A DNA stretch of 37,108 nucleotides from Sulfuricurvum sp. (GTDB taxonomy: Bacteria > Campylobacterota > Campylobacteria > Campylobacterales > Sulfurimonadaceae), in assembly GCF_019163035.1 (NCBI RefSeq), contig NZ_JAFLKV010000069.1, forward strand, positions 1 through 37,108, given 5' to 3'. A model generated the notes under the pieces. It made no database searches and was not told the origin of the DNA. It worked only from the letters and a program-made list of their open reading frames with translations. The position numbers were made by a program, and so were the translations under genes. Position 1 is the first letter of the stretch. Every line of letters starts with the position of its first letter. Positions 11,162-20,101 of this stretch are shown here, piece by piece.

Positions 11162-12286
11162 CTATGAATATATAAATTTTAACTGACTCGCATCATTTCT
11201 CGGAAGAGTGATCGTAAATATCGTCTCATCTTTCACTACCCCAAGTGTAAGACTCCCTTTGAACTCTTGCGTGATTATGAGTCGTGCGATGTGCAGACCG
11301 ATCCCAAACCCTTCTCCATGACCTTTTGTCGAAAAATGGGGCTCAAATATTTTTTCACGTATCGCTTCTGGAACCCCGCCGGCATTATCTTTTACTATTA
11401 AGATGATTGTCTTTTCGGTTATTTGAGTTTCGACGGTGATGATTTTAGGGTAGTCGAGTGCAATATTTAAAAAAGCATCTTTGGCATTGGCGAGTAGATT
11501 GACCAATACCTCTTCTAAATCAGAAGAATAGCCATGCAAAAAGGTATCCTCACCAAGAGGATGGATACGATATTCGATCCGTTCACGTTGGAATTGATCG
11601 GCAAAAAAAAGTTGAACTCGTTCCAGCATGGTATTGATTGAAAACGGCTCTTTAGCGCGGTTTGTTTTCCCCATATTTAGAACATTTTTAAGAATTTCCG
11701 CCATTCTTTGGGATTGCTCCGAGATCATCTGGGTACTTTTTTGAATCGAAACTGAGGGGACGGATTCCTCCAATGTCGATTGGATGGAGAGATTGATTGC
11801 TTCCATACTGATGAGATTGATCGGTTGACGCCATTGGTGGGCGACGACATTGAGTGAATCCACTATCCCTGAACGGTGAGATCGGAGTTTAAGTGCCTCC
11901 ATATAGCGTAGTGTATCGACCTGTTCGCGGAGCATGGGAAGAATGCTGTTAGAGAGCGCTTCTGATTCTTCAATCGCTGATAGGGGTGGAAACAATACAC
12001 ACTGCATGAGTAAAGCCGCTGAGCGGACGAGTCTGTGATCAGCGTTTTCGCTTACTACTATTAGTACGATCTTTTTTCCGATATTATGGAGCGTTTCAAA
12101 TGCCTCTAAATGGTGTTTTTTAAACGTTTTGGTCTCTAAAATAACCCCTATGAGCATTTCATTATTCAGTAATAGTGGATCATAAGGGGCAGATTTGAGT
12201 AAAAAATAATCTTTTAGATTTTGGTTTGGAGAAAATAGAGGTGTTTCATCATAGAGATGAAGGACAATAGGGAGGGTGTTATTCAT
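11162..12286 (-). CDS. Histidine kinase with variant H-box (HQWRQPI)
   Basis: NVVAHQWRQPINLISMEA, NLLANAKDAF, VKDNAGGVP, GFGIGLHIAR. Confidence 0.9.
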   Translation of the reverse strand: MNNTLPIVLHLYDETPLFSPNQNLKDYFLLKSAPYDPLLLNNEMLIGVILETKTFKKHHLEAFETLHNIGKKIVLIVVSENADHRLVRSAALLMQCVLFPPLSAIEESEALSNSILPMLREQVDTLRYMEALKLRSHRSGIVDSLNVVAHQWRQPINLISMEAINLSIQSTLEESVPSVSIQKSTQMISEQSQRMAEILKNVLNMGKTNRAKEPFSINTMLERVQLFFADQFQRERIEYRIHPLGEDTFLHGYSSDLEEVLVNLLANAKDAFLNIALDYPKIITVETQITEKTIILIVKDNAGGVPEAIREKIFEPHFSTKGHGEGFGIGLHIARLIITQEFKGSLTLGVVKDETIFTITLPRNDASQLKFIYS

Positions 12287-13931
12287 GGGCTACCTCAAAT
12301 GTATTTCCGGCAAGAGATCCGCAGAAGGCATCACAATTCGTATCTTTAATTAATTCGAGTTGTTTCTCATCACTTACACCCTGAGCAATACATTTTGCTC
12401 CAATATGATGAGTAATTTCTACCAGTTTTGAGAGGATAAAACAGATCTGCGGATTATCAGTTTTAGCGATAAGCTCCGGATGAAATTTAATAAAATCGGG
12501 GCGCAATGAGAGGAGAGTCAACAGGTTAAATTGACCGATTCCAAACTCACTGATCATAATTTTAAAACCATTGGCTTGAAGTTCTTTAATATGAAGTAGA
12601 GTGGTATTTTGAAATATTTTGTCTCCATCAACAATATGAAAACAGATATCGGAAGATCTAATTGCATTCCGTTGAGCCCAAAATTGAATATAGGAAAGAA
12701 GCGATTCATCGTTGAGCTCCATCGTACTTAGTGCTAAAAAAATAGGCTTGCGTGGAACCAAAGTAGGGATTAGCTCAAACGCATGTCGTATGATAGAGCG
12801 GGTTATCATCCCCATCTGCCCCATATCAAGGGCAATGGATCGAAATGTTTCTGAACCGTAAAGATGATCACTGTTACGGATTTTGACGACACTTTCATAA
12901 CCGAAAATATCCCGATTGTGAGTATCGCGTATCGGTGCGAAAAAGGGGACAATGTTCTCTTCATGGAGGGCATCGAAAATCATTCGAAGGATCTCACGGC
13001 TTTTGAGGAGAGCGGAAGTTTCATCTTGATCGCTTAGGCTATAAACACTGTATCCTCCCCCTATATGATCCGATACTTTCTCAAGAGAGAGTTTAGAATG
13101 GAGTAACAGGTGCTCTTTTCCATAGGCGATACCCACAGAGAGGGTGGAGTTTAATACAATCCCTTTTTCAGAGGTATGAAAGTATCGGGCAACGGAAATC
13201 ATGCTTACAGCCATTTTGCTTGCAAATTCAATTACATTTCCCTCTAAAACAAGACAAAATTCATCGGTAGCAATGCGGTAAAATTCCCCTTTACTCTCTG
13301 CTGAGATACTTTGTAGCAAGGCGGAGAGTTCGACAATGTATTCATTCGCAAAGACATCTCCGACGAATTTGAAAATATTGTTTAGATGATTGACTCGGAT
13401 TCGAAGGAGGGTGAACGGAGGAGATTCCAATGTTTGAATACGATTGGCAAGTTCTTGAAAACTTTTCCATCCGGTGATGGGATCATTATCAAAAGTGGTG
13501 TGTGGAATGTTGTGTAAAGGTGCTGAAAAAATCTTTTCCAAACTTTCAAACAGTTTTGGCATTGAGAGGGGTTTGATAAGATACCCCTCAACATCTAACC
13601 GGATAGCTTCCGCCATGTATTCAGCTTCATCGTGGGCGGATAAAATTAAAATACGTTGATAAGCGCTTTGTGCTCGGATTTGTTTGATAAGGCGCAAACC
13701 TCCCATTTTTGGAAGCTCCAAGTCGGTGATTACTAAGGTGAATGGGTTGTTTTTTTCAGTACGTGATCGAAAAAGCTCATACGCCTCTTCACCATCAGAA
13801 GCGATAATGCACTCTTTAAAAAAGACGTTTAAAATTCGTCCCAGAGATTCGGCAAGTTCAGGATCGTCGTCTATAATCAAGACACTGCGTGATTCTGATC
13901 CCTCTTTGAGCCGCTGAATTTCGTTAGACAT
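12279..13931 (-). CDS. REC-GGDEF-EAL protein with both catalytic domains degenerate
   Basis: REC: LIIDDDPELAES, TDLELPKMGG, LIKPL; GGDEF position reads RIATDEF; EAL position reads YESVVK; DDFGxG position reads SEFGIG. Confidence 0.85.
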   Translation of the reverse strand: MSNEIQRLKEGSESRSVLIIDDDPELAESLGRILNVFFKECIIASDGEEAYELFRSRTEKNNPFTLVITDLELPKMGGLRLIKQIRAQSAYQRILILSAHDEAEYMAEAIRLDVEGYLIKPLSMPKLFESLEKIFSAPLHNIPHTTFDNDPITGWKSFQELANRIQTLESPPFTLLRIRVNHLNNIFKFVGDVFANEYIVELSALLQSISAESKGEFYRIATDEFCLVLEGNVIEFASKMAVSMISVARYFHTSEKGIVLNSTLSVGIAYGKEHLLLHSKLSLEKVSDHIGGGYSVYSLSDQDETSALLKSREILRMIFDALHEENIVPFFAPIRDTHNRDIFGYESVVKIRNSDHLYGSETFRSIALDMGQMGMITRSIIRHAFELIPTLVPRKPIFLALSTMELNDESLLSYIQFWAQRNAIRSSDICFHIVDGDKIFQNTTLLHIKELQANGFKIMISEFGIGQFNLLTLLSLRPDFIKFHPELIAKTDNPQICFILSKLVEITHHIGAKCIAQGVSDEKQLELIKDTNCDAFCGSLAGNTFEVAHE

Positions 13932-14604
13932 GGTCTAACTTTTTCATAATGTAGCCAAATCCTCGAATATTTTCGATCAGCTCTTCTTTGAGTTTGCTTC
14001 GTACCCGATTGACCAATGAGCGTATTGTTGAGGGTTCTGCCTCTTCACCATCCCATATGAATGAACGGATGCTCTCATCGGTCATGATTTGCCCAAGATT
14101 ACTTACAAACATGGTGATTAATGAGAGTTCTCGTTTAGTGAATCTCTGAATGGTCCCGTCATAAAAAAGAAAGTTATTCTCTTTGTTAAACGTATAATGT
14201 TCACTGAGTTGAATAATAGGATCGTATTGGGGTTTTACGGCATGTTGAATCTGACTTGTGAGATGGGAAATCCGTATATCGAGCTCTTTGAGATTGAACG
14301 GTTTTTTGAGATAGTCGCTACACCCGAAGGAAAAAGCATCGGAGATGTATTCAACGTCATGGTAGGCACTGATAATAATTGTAGGGGTATCGGGATATTT
14401 TTCGCTTATTACTTTTAAGCACTCTAAACCTCCTACAAGGGGGGTATTGATATCAAGAATATAAAAATCGTGCGATTGGGTAGTAATGAGATCGAGTACC
14501 TCTTGACCGTTATCGTAATGGTCTACAAAGTGACCACGAGATAGGAGATAGGTGCGGATAGAGCGTGCGAGCATGAACTCATCTTCAAGAAGTAAAATTT
14601 TCAC
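13924..14604 (-). CDS. OmpR/PhoB-family response regulator (REC + winged helix)
   Basis: LLLEDEFMLARSI, LDINTPLVGG, KKPFN; FTKRELSLITMFVSNLGQIMTDESIRSFIW...RSLVNRVRSKLKE...IRGFGYIMKK; GTG start. Confidence 0.93.
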   Translation of the reverse strand: MKILLLEDEFMLARSIRTYLLSRGHFVDHYDNGQEVLDLITTQSHDFYILDINTPLVGGLECLKVISEKYPDTPTIIISAYHDVEYISDAFSFGCSDYLKKPFNLKELDIRISHLTSQIQHAVKPQYDPIIQLSEHYTFNKENNFLFYDGTIQRFTKRELSLITMFVSNLGQIMTDESIRSFIWDGEEAEPSTIRSLVNRVRSKLKEELIENIRGFGYIMKKLDHV

Positions 14605-15788
14605 TCATTCACTCCGTTTTGTATTAGTAATGGCATTGTAGATGAGTTGTGTTGCAAGAGCGTCGCATTTTTAAAAATATAGCGAAAAGCGGTCCCTCTA
14701 ACTGCTGTAGACGAGAGTTCGATCTCAATATTTTCCTCTTTGCAGATTTGAGCAACGATGCTCAACCCCAGCCCATATCCCCCTTTATGTTCCGATTCGC
14801 GGTAAAAGCGCTGAAAGATCTTCTTTTTATCTTGAATGAGGGGTCCGTGATTACGAACTTCGAAAAATAAATCTCCTTTTCGTATCCCTACCGTCACATT
14901 GATTTCGCTCGGACGGTAAGAATATTTGATAGCGTTGGATAGGGTATTGTCTACAAGACGAGAGAGTTTAAGTACATTAAAATGGATTAATGGAAGATTT
15001 GGCTGGCCGACCCGAATTGACATAGAGAGTTCATTTACTTCGGCTATACAAGTGAAATAACGGACGCGTTCATGGATAAACTCAACCATATCAAGGGTGG
15101 TAAGGTAATCGGGTACGCGGTCACGTTTCATTAGATAGGTCATATCTTCATAGCTGTTTTGAATGATTCTCGATCCTGCTTCGATCGCATTTAAATATTC
15201 GTTATCTATCCCATCTATCCGTAAAAGATCGATATTGGTGATGATGACGGAGAGGGGGGTATGGATTTCGTGAATTGCATTTTTTAAAAATTGATCTTGT
15301 TCTTCGAGGAGTTTCAGGGCATATTCTTTGGAATCTTCGAGAAGTTTTTGGGAAGCTTCCAGCTCGAGGTCATAGTTAATCCGTTGTAAAAGGGTGGTAA
15401 GGGCATTGAATAGCTCCCTTTGATCAATCGGTTTAAGGACGAAACGATCAACTCCATAGCGGATCGATTCGATAAAAATATCTCGATCTTCCGTTCCAGA
15501 TATGGCAATGACTTTTTGATTAGCGTCATACTGTTTGAGTAGGCGAATTAAATCGATCCCATTTTCTTGCCCCAAATGGATATCGCTGATGATGATAAAG
15601 GGGAATGGCATGGATTGCATTCGGGTATAGTTTTCGAGTGCTTCACCAAAGGTAGATGCGGTAAAAATATGGGTAAAAAAATGGGAGAGGAGACGTTCTA
15701 AACTTTCTAAAACATTGAGATCATCTTCGACAATGAGGAGATTTTTCTCATATGAGAGCTTTTTTAATTCGGTTATAGCATTGCTCAT
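14601..15788 (-). CDS. REC-histidine kinase (receiver at N-terminus, HisKA/HATPase)
   Basis: LIVEDDLNVLES, SDIHLGQENG, LKPID; HEIHTPLSVIITNIDLLR; GYGLGLSIVAQI. Confidence 0.88.
   Translation of the reverse strand: MSNAITELKKLSYEKNLLIVEDDLNVLESLERLLSHFFTHIFTASTFGEALENYTRMQSMPFPFIIISDIHLGQENGIDLIRLLKQYDANQKVIAISGTEDRDIFIESIRYGVDRFVLKPIDQRELFNALTTLLQRINYDLELEASQKLLEDSKEYALKLLEEQDQFLKNAIHEIHTPLSVIITNIDLLRIDGIDNEYLNAIEAGSRIIQNSYEDMTYLMKRDRVPDYLTTLDMVEFIHERVRYFTCIAEVNELSMSIRVGQPNLPLIHFNVLKLSRLVDNTLSNAIKYSYRPSEINVTVGIRKGDLFFEVRNHGPLIQDKKKIFQRFYRESEHKGGYGLGLSIVAQICKEENIEIELSSTAVRGTAFRYIFKNATLLQHNSSTMPLLIQNGVNE
14635..14668 (-). promoter_or_regulatory. Degenerate direct-repeat activator site plus -10 box inside upstream CDS (site B)
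   Basis: Minus strand: ATGCGACG-CTC-TTGCAA-CACAACTCATC-TACAAT; upstream of the OmpR-type regulator start. Confidence 0.5.
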
Positions 15789-15807
15789 GGTATTCTCTTT
15801 CTCTTAG

Positions 15808-15831
15808 AGTTAAGATTATTATAGCTTAACT
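15808..15831 (-). promoter_or_regulatory. Inverted repeat overlapping a -10-like TATAAT upstream of the REC-HK gene
   Basis: Minus strand AGTTAAG-CTATAATAAT-CTTAACT, 7-bp arms. Confidence 0.4.
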
Positions 15832-15832
15832 T

Positions 15833-17557
15833 TTAGAGGGATTGGATAAAACGCATGGAGGGATTGTAGGGAATCGCGGCTCCAAACAGATACCCTTGCG
15901 ATTCGCTGACCCCCATTGATACGATCATCGATTCAACCGACCTGTTTCCGACAAATTCGGCAACGGTTTTTAGGTTCAGTTTTTTGGCAAATGATGTCAC
16001 CATTTCGACAATGGTTTGAGAAACAAAATCTTTATCGATATTGATGATCAGGGAACCGTCTATTTTGATGTAATCGATATTTAATTTCGCCAGATGGTCA
16101 AAGTTTGAGTATCCTGACCCGAAATCATCGATTGCAATTTTACATCCGTATGATTTAAGGCGGCTGAAAAAATCACCCAGTTCATCGTATGAATCAATTC
16201 CTTCTGATTCAAGTAACTCAAAAACCAATCGTTCAGGCTGAGGGAACGCTTCGATTTGCTTAAAGAGAAAATCTTTAGTCTGTGGATGTTTAATGTCATC
16301 AATGGAGAGGTTCATACTGATGAAACATTCGGAATTTTCAAAATCTTTCATCGCTTTTTGGATAATCATTCGGCTGATTTGAGGGTAGGTTTTAGTCTCT
16401 TTTGAGATAGGTAAAAAGTTTATTGGTGTTATTACCTCACCATCGGGGAGGATTAGACGTGCCAAAGCCTCGTATTTAATGATTTTACCCGTAGCATTAT
16501 CGATAATGGGCTGATAGTAGGGGTAAAAACGCCCCTCTTTGAGTCCCCGTTTGATGTCGTCTTTGCATTTTAGTTTATTAGAATGTAATTTTTCTTTATC
16601 CTCGTCATGGGAATAGACGATCACTTTACCTGTGTGTTGGGCTTCTCGGAGTGCTTTATCGCCATTTGAGAGAGAAATACCGTCTTTTCGATCGACGATT
16701 CCTATTGTCATTTCGAGATACATCAGTTCCGTATCTACACGGATTTCACGCTCTTCGAACATATGAATCGTTAAACGGGCAAACCGTTCGAGATCATAGC
16801 TATCCATAGGGGAAAGGAGGGCAAAGTGGGTTCCGCTGATACGGTAGAGATTTGCATCGTTGAGACCGGAAGTCATTTCACGTAAAAAATCGGCACATTG
16901 GCAAAGGATAGAATTCCCTACTTCGTAACCGTAAAAGTCGTTCAAACTTTTAAAATCGTTAATTTTAAACAAAACAAGTGAGAGATCTGAAGTGCTCAGG
17001 ATGTCATGCTCGAATTGTCCCAAGGTATAGAGTTTCGTAATACGATCCACTCTATACGTATGAAGCAGTTCATTATTTTTTGTTTCTATAAGCTGTTCAA
17101 GGTGGTGTTTATAATCACTGTTCTCTTTTTTTTGATTGATTTGATAGACAATTTTGATGAGTTGTTTGAGGGTTTGCAACGGATTGATGGGCTTAAACAG
17201 ATAACCATCAACCCCCAACTCGACACTGCGATGAAGCATAGTGGACTCTTGATGAGAAGATATCATCAGTACTGCTTGATCAAGAATGTGCTCTTTGATT
17301 TGTTCAATCATCTCCAAACCGTTGAGTTTAGGCATTTCAATATCGCTGATAATAAGATCATAATGGCGATTTAATGCTTTTTTTAGCCCTTCTTCACCAT
17401 TGGTTGCGGTATCAACTGTCGAAAAAAAACGCTCCAAAAAGAGGGTAAACTCCTCTCGTATCATGAATATATCTTCGACATAAAGGATAGAGATATCTTT
17501 TCCTATCGAAATGAGGGTTTCACGTAATGTTTCGAACGTATCATGTTTAGTAAACAT
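15833..17557 (-). CDS. REC-GGDEF(degenerate)-EAL(intact) protein; probable c-di-GMP phosphodiesterase
   Basis: REC: LYVEDIFMIREE, SDIEMPKLNG, FKPIN; RISGTHF at GGDEF position; YEALARL, NLSIDD, IDDFGSGYSNF, KIDGSL. Start moved to MFTKHDTF; ORF track start 17620 lies inside the upstream CDS. Confidence 0.88.
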   Translation of the reverse strand: MFTKHDTFETLRETLISIGKDISILYVEDIFMIREEFTLFLERFFSTVDTATNGEEGLKKALNRHYDLIISDIEMPKLNGLEMIEQIKEHILDQAVLMISSHQESTMLHRSVELGVDGYLFKPINPLQTLKQLIKIVYQINQKKENSDYKHHLEQLIETKNNELLHTYRVDRITKLYTLGQFEHDILSTSDLSLVLFKINDFKSLNDFYGYEVGNSILCQCADFLREMTSGLNDANLYRISGTHFALLSPMDSYDLERFARLTIHMFEEREIRVDTELMYLEMTIGIVDRKDGISLSNGDKALREAQHTGKVIVYSHDEDKEKLHSNKLKCKDDIKRGLKEGRFYPYYQPIIDNATGKIIKYEALARLILPDGEVITPINFLPISKETKTYPQISRMIIQKAMKDFENSECFISMNLSIDDIKHPQTKDFLFKQIEAFPQPERLVFELLESEGIDSYDELGDFFSRLKSYGCKIAIDDFGSGYSNFDHLAKLNIDYIKIDGSLIINIDKDFVSQTIVEMVTSFAKKLNLKTVAEFVGNRSVESMIVSMGVSESQGYLFGAAIPYNPSMRFIQSL

Positions 17558-18683
17558 CACACCCCTTTTGATCGATTGATTTAGGGATGGTAATACTAAA
17601 GGTAGAATTACCATTGTCACTGGAGACGGAAATAGCGCCCTTTAAATGCTTTTCGACGATAATAGCAGACATATAAAGCCCCAATCCTGTTCCGTTTTTT
17701 TCACTTTTAGTACTAAAATAAGGTTCAAATATATGGGTGAGTATTTCAGGTCGGATCCCTCCGGCATTGTCACTAACGAGAAACTGAAGGGAACTTGGGT
17801 GTTCAATGAGCTCAAATCGGATCAGGGGAGAGGGGATCGTATGTTCCATAAATGCATCTTTGGCATTGTTAAGCAGGTTTAAGAAAAGTTGCAAAAGCTC
17901 ATTTTTATAGGTGACACAATGGATATCGCTTTTCCCTTCAAATTGTAGTGTTAGACGATTGTTTTCGAAATTTTTACCGATGATGCTGATGAGTTCACTT
18001 TTGATTTCACCAAAAGTAATTGCTTGAGGAAGTTTATTGGGGCGGAAAAAATTTCTAAAATCGTCGATGGTGTGTGAGAGGAAATGGACCTGTTTATCTA
18101 TCGATTCGAGATCTTTGATGAGGCGATCTTGCTTGAGTCCTCCCATTTGGATATCGATGAGGACATTATTGGTTAGCATCCCGATAACGGTAATGGGCTG
18201 ACGCCATTGATGGGCGATCATTCCAATCATCTCTCCCATAATCGCCAGACGTGATTGAGAAATCATTAGTTGTTCGGTTACTTCATTTTTACTTTTTTCG
18301 AGGCTGATCTGAAGTGTTAAACTCCGAAGATTTTCAACATTTAGACACGAATCGATTGCGTTAGAGAGTTTTGTTTTGAATTTTGAGAGCATTAGCCCAG
18401 CGCTTTCCACTCCTATCTCGTGATCGAATAAAAAAAGAAAATTTCCCTGTGCAACCGGCAGTTGAAGAATATTTTCGGTGTAGGTATCTTTATGATCAAA
18501 CGATTCTCCAAAATGAACGAGAGGGGTGAGAGGTGAAGTAGTTTCGAAATATTCTCCTCCCCGTGCACCGCTGCATCGGACGAAGGTGGTGATCACTTCG
18601 GTGATCATGTCAATAAGGTTCAATGAATTTCCGATGGCATTGAGGCATTCGTATTCGGTAAAATGATCATACATCTTTTTCAT
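17547..18683 (-). CDS. Histidine kinase (HQWRQPI H-box)
   Basis: GMIAHQWRQPITVIGMLTNNVLI, NLLNNAKDAF, GTGLGLYMSA. Start moved to MKKMYDHF because the TTG 18743 start lies upstream of the predicted promoter. Confidence 0.88.
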   Translation of the reverse strand: MKKMYDHFTEYECLNAIGNSLNLIDMITEVITTFVRCSGARGGEYFETTSPLTPLVHFGESFDHKDTYTENILQLPVAQGNFLFLFDHEIGVESAGLMLSKFKTKLSNAIDSCLNVENLRSLTLQISLEKSKNEVTEQLMISQSRLAIMGEMIGMIAHQWRQPITVIGMLTNNVLIDIQMGGLKQDRLIKDLESIDKQVHFLSHTIDDFRNFFRPNKLPQAITFGEIKSELISIIGKNFENNRLTLQFEGKSDIHCVTYKNELLQLFLNLLNNAKDAFMEHTIPSPLIRFELIEHPSSLQFLVSDNAGGIRPEILTHIFEPYFSTKSEKNGTGLGLYMSAIIVEKHLKGAISVSSDNGNSTFSITIPKSIDQKGCDVY

Positions 18684-18689
18684 AGTCAC

Positions 18690-18723
18690 ACTATAATCTT
18701 TTAAAGTTGCAAGTATGTCGCAA
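18690..18723 (-). promoter_or_regulatory. Direct-repeat activator site plus -10 box (site C)
   Basis: Minus strand: TTGCGACA-TAC-TTGCAA-CTTTAAAAGAT-TATAGT, then GTGACTATG. Confidence 0.65.
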
Positions 18724-18752
18724 TACTTGCACTCAGTATGCAAATACTATTT

Positions 18753-18845
18753 TTATCGAAATGCTTTTGGTCGTGTTACGTAAAGCAGCAGGCTCATAAA
18801 CCCTATAAGGGGCAGTATGAGTAGAAACGTGTTAGAGTCGTCCAT
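18753..18845 (-). CDS. 30-aa single-TM miniprotein
   Basis: MDDSNTFLLILPLIGFMSLLLYVTRPKAFR; ATG one base after POTRA stop (TAAGATG). Confidence 0.5.
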   Translation of the reverse strand: MDDSNTFLLILPLIGFMSLLLYVTRPKAFR

Positions 18846-18846
18846 C

Positions 18847-19452
18847 TTAGTTCTTACCCTGATAGGCATAGAGGGCTTTAAAATTAGGGTGTTTTTTAAT
18901 CTCAATAGTAACTATCCCTTGTTCATCCACCTTTTTTACCTGAGCATAAGCAAGCTCATATCGGTGCTCACGGTAATAGTTTTCAACTTCCTTAACGATT
19001 TCATCGAGATGGGTCTGATCGTTTGTTTTTCCGAGTGAAGGTTCTATGAGTTTCATAAGGCGGTAGGTAGATATTTTTTCATTGCCGACAAAAAAGATTT
19101 GATTAATAGACCCTTTTTCGATGGTTCGGCGTTTCATTTCCCCAATTGAGCGTTCATTAAAATCAGCGTATTTTCCGACAACAATTTTGAATATACCCTT
19201 GCTCTCATCTTGCGGCTGAACCTGTGCGTAGGCGAGTGTATAGTTGTGTTTTCGGTAATATGCTTCGGTGTCTTGGATAATGGCATTGAGCTCATTTTGA
19301 TCGGCGATTTTCCCGATATGGTTCTGAATGTTTTTTTGCAAGAATTTAGTAGGAACTTTGAGATTCCCCTCGATGTTGATCGTTTGGATCGGACTCGATG
19401 CCAAAAGAGTTGAGGTAAAAGCGATAGAGGTAAGCACAATTTTTGAGATCAT
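18847..19452 (-). CDS. Exported stand-alone protein with two POTRA-like repeats, no beta-barrel
   Basis: Signal peptide MISKIVLTSIAFTSTLLAS; repeats INIEGNLKVPTKFL...YYRKHNYTLAYAQVQ and IFFVGNEKISTYRL...YYREHRYELAYAQVK. Confidence 0.75.
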   Translation of the reverse strand: MISKIVLTSIAFTSTLLASSPIQTINIEGNLKVPTKFLQKNIQNHIGKIADQNELNAIIQDTEAYYRKHNYTLAYAQVQPQDESKGIFKIVVGKYADFNERSIGEMKRRTIEKGSINQIFFVGNEKISTYRLMKLIEPSLGKTNDQTHLDEIVKEVENYYREHRYELAYAQVKKVDEQGIVTIEIKKHPNFKALYAYQGKN

Positions 19453-19482
19453 GGTATTCCTTGACGATGGATGTTTCGTGAA

Positions 19483-19516
19483 AGTTTAATCTCTTAGTGT
19501 GGCAAGTATGTTGCAA
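19483..19516 (-). promoter_or_regulatory. Direct-repeat activator site plus -10 box (site D)
   Basis: Minus strand: TTGCAACA-TAC-TTGCCA-CACTAAGAGAT-TAAACT, then AAGGAA SD and ATG 19452. Confidence 0.7.
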
Positions 19517-19543
19517 TTTTGCGTTTAGGAGAAGTTTATGTGG

Positions 19544-20101
19544 TTAAAATAACTCAGTAAAATCTTTGTACCGCATTTTGTCGAAAAAGCGGATTACTTT
19601 TCGGAGATTCTCTTTTTCTTTTGTGTCATTCGAGGAGAGATGGATATTGTTATAGTGCTCAGTGAGTCTAGTACGGAGCATTAAAAAATCATTTTGTGAT
19701 ACATGTTTGCCATGATTAGCTTTATGAATAGCATTATAAATTTTATTTTGAGCATCTACATTAAAGGGTTGAGACGAGTTTAGAATGATTGCGTTACATA
19801 GCTCGATTGTTTTACCCTCAAAGGTTTCATCGGCAGTTTTGGAGGCTTGATGTTCTGTAGATAAAGGTGGTTCGATTTTTTTTGCTGTCTGGGTATAAAT
19901 AAAACTGTATTGCTTGCTTAGATTGTATTGATGTATCAGTAAATCCATCGCTTGGAAAAGATTGATGCGATAGAGGGGAATCGCATTATGTCTGAGAATG
20001 ATAACTTTACCGTTTTCAGAATATTGCCATCCGATTATAGGAGCTCCTTTCGAGATTGCATGGTCGATGATAGTGGTTAATAGTTCTTCTTTATCGGTCA
20101 T
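19544..20101 (-). CDS. Hypothetical protein (185 aa)
   Basis: Intact ORF abutting the REC gene stop; no family recognised. Confidence 0.7.
   Translation of the reverse strand: MTDKEELLTTIIDHAISKGAPIIGWQYSENGKVIILRHNAIPLYRINLFQAMDLLIHQYNLSKQYSFIYTQTAKKIEPPLSTEHQASKTADETFEGKTIELCNAIILNSSQPFNVDAQNKIYNAIHKANHGKHVSQNDFLMLRTRLTEHYNNIHLSSNDTKEKENLRKVIRFFDKMRYKDFTELF

Noticed and set aside
17006-17374. 122-aa plus-strand ORF in the track
   Set aside because: Antisense to the well-supported REC-GGDEF-EAL gene; hydrophobic low-complexity translation typical of shadow ORFs. Same judgement for the other antisense/out-of-frame ORFs (e.g. 2126-2653 minus, 3474-3920 minus, 32543-32986 minus, 36507-36878 minus)
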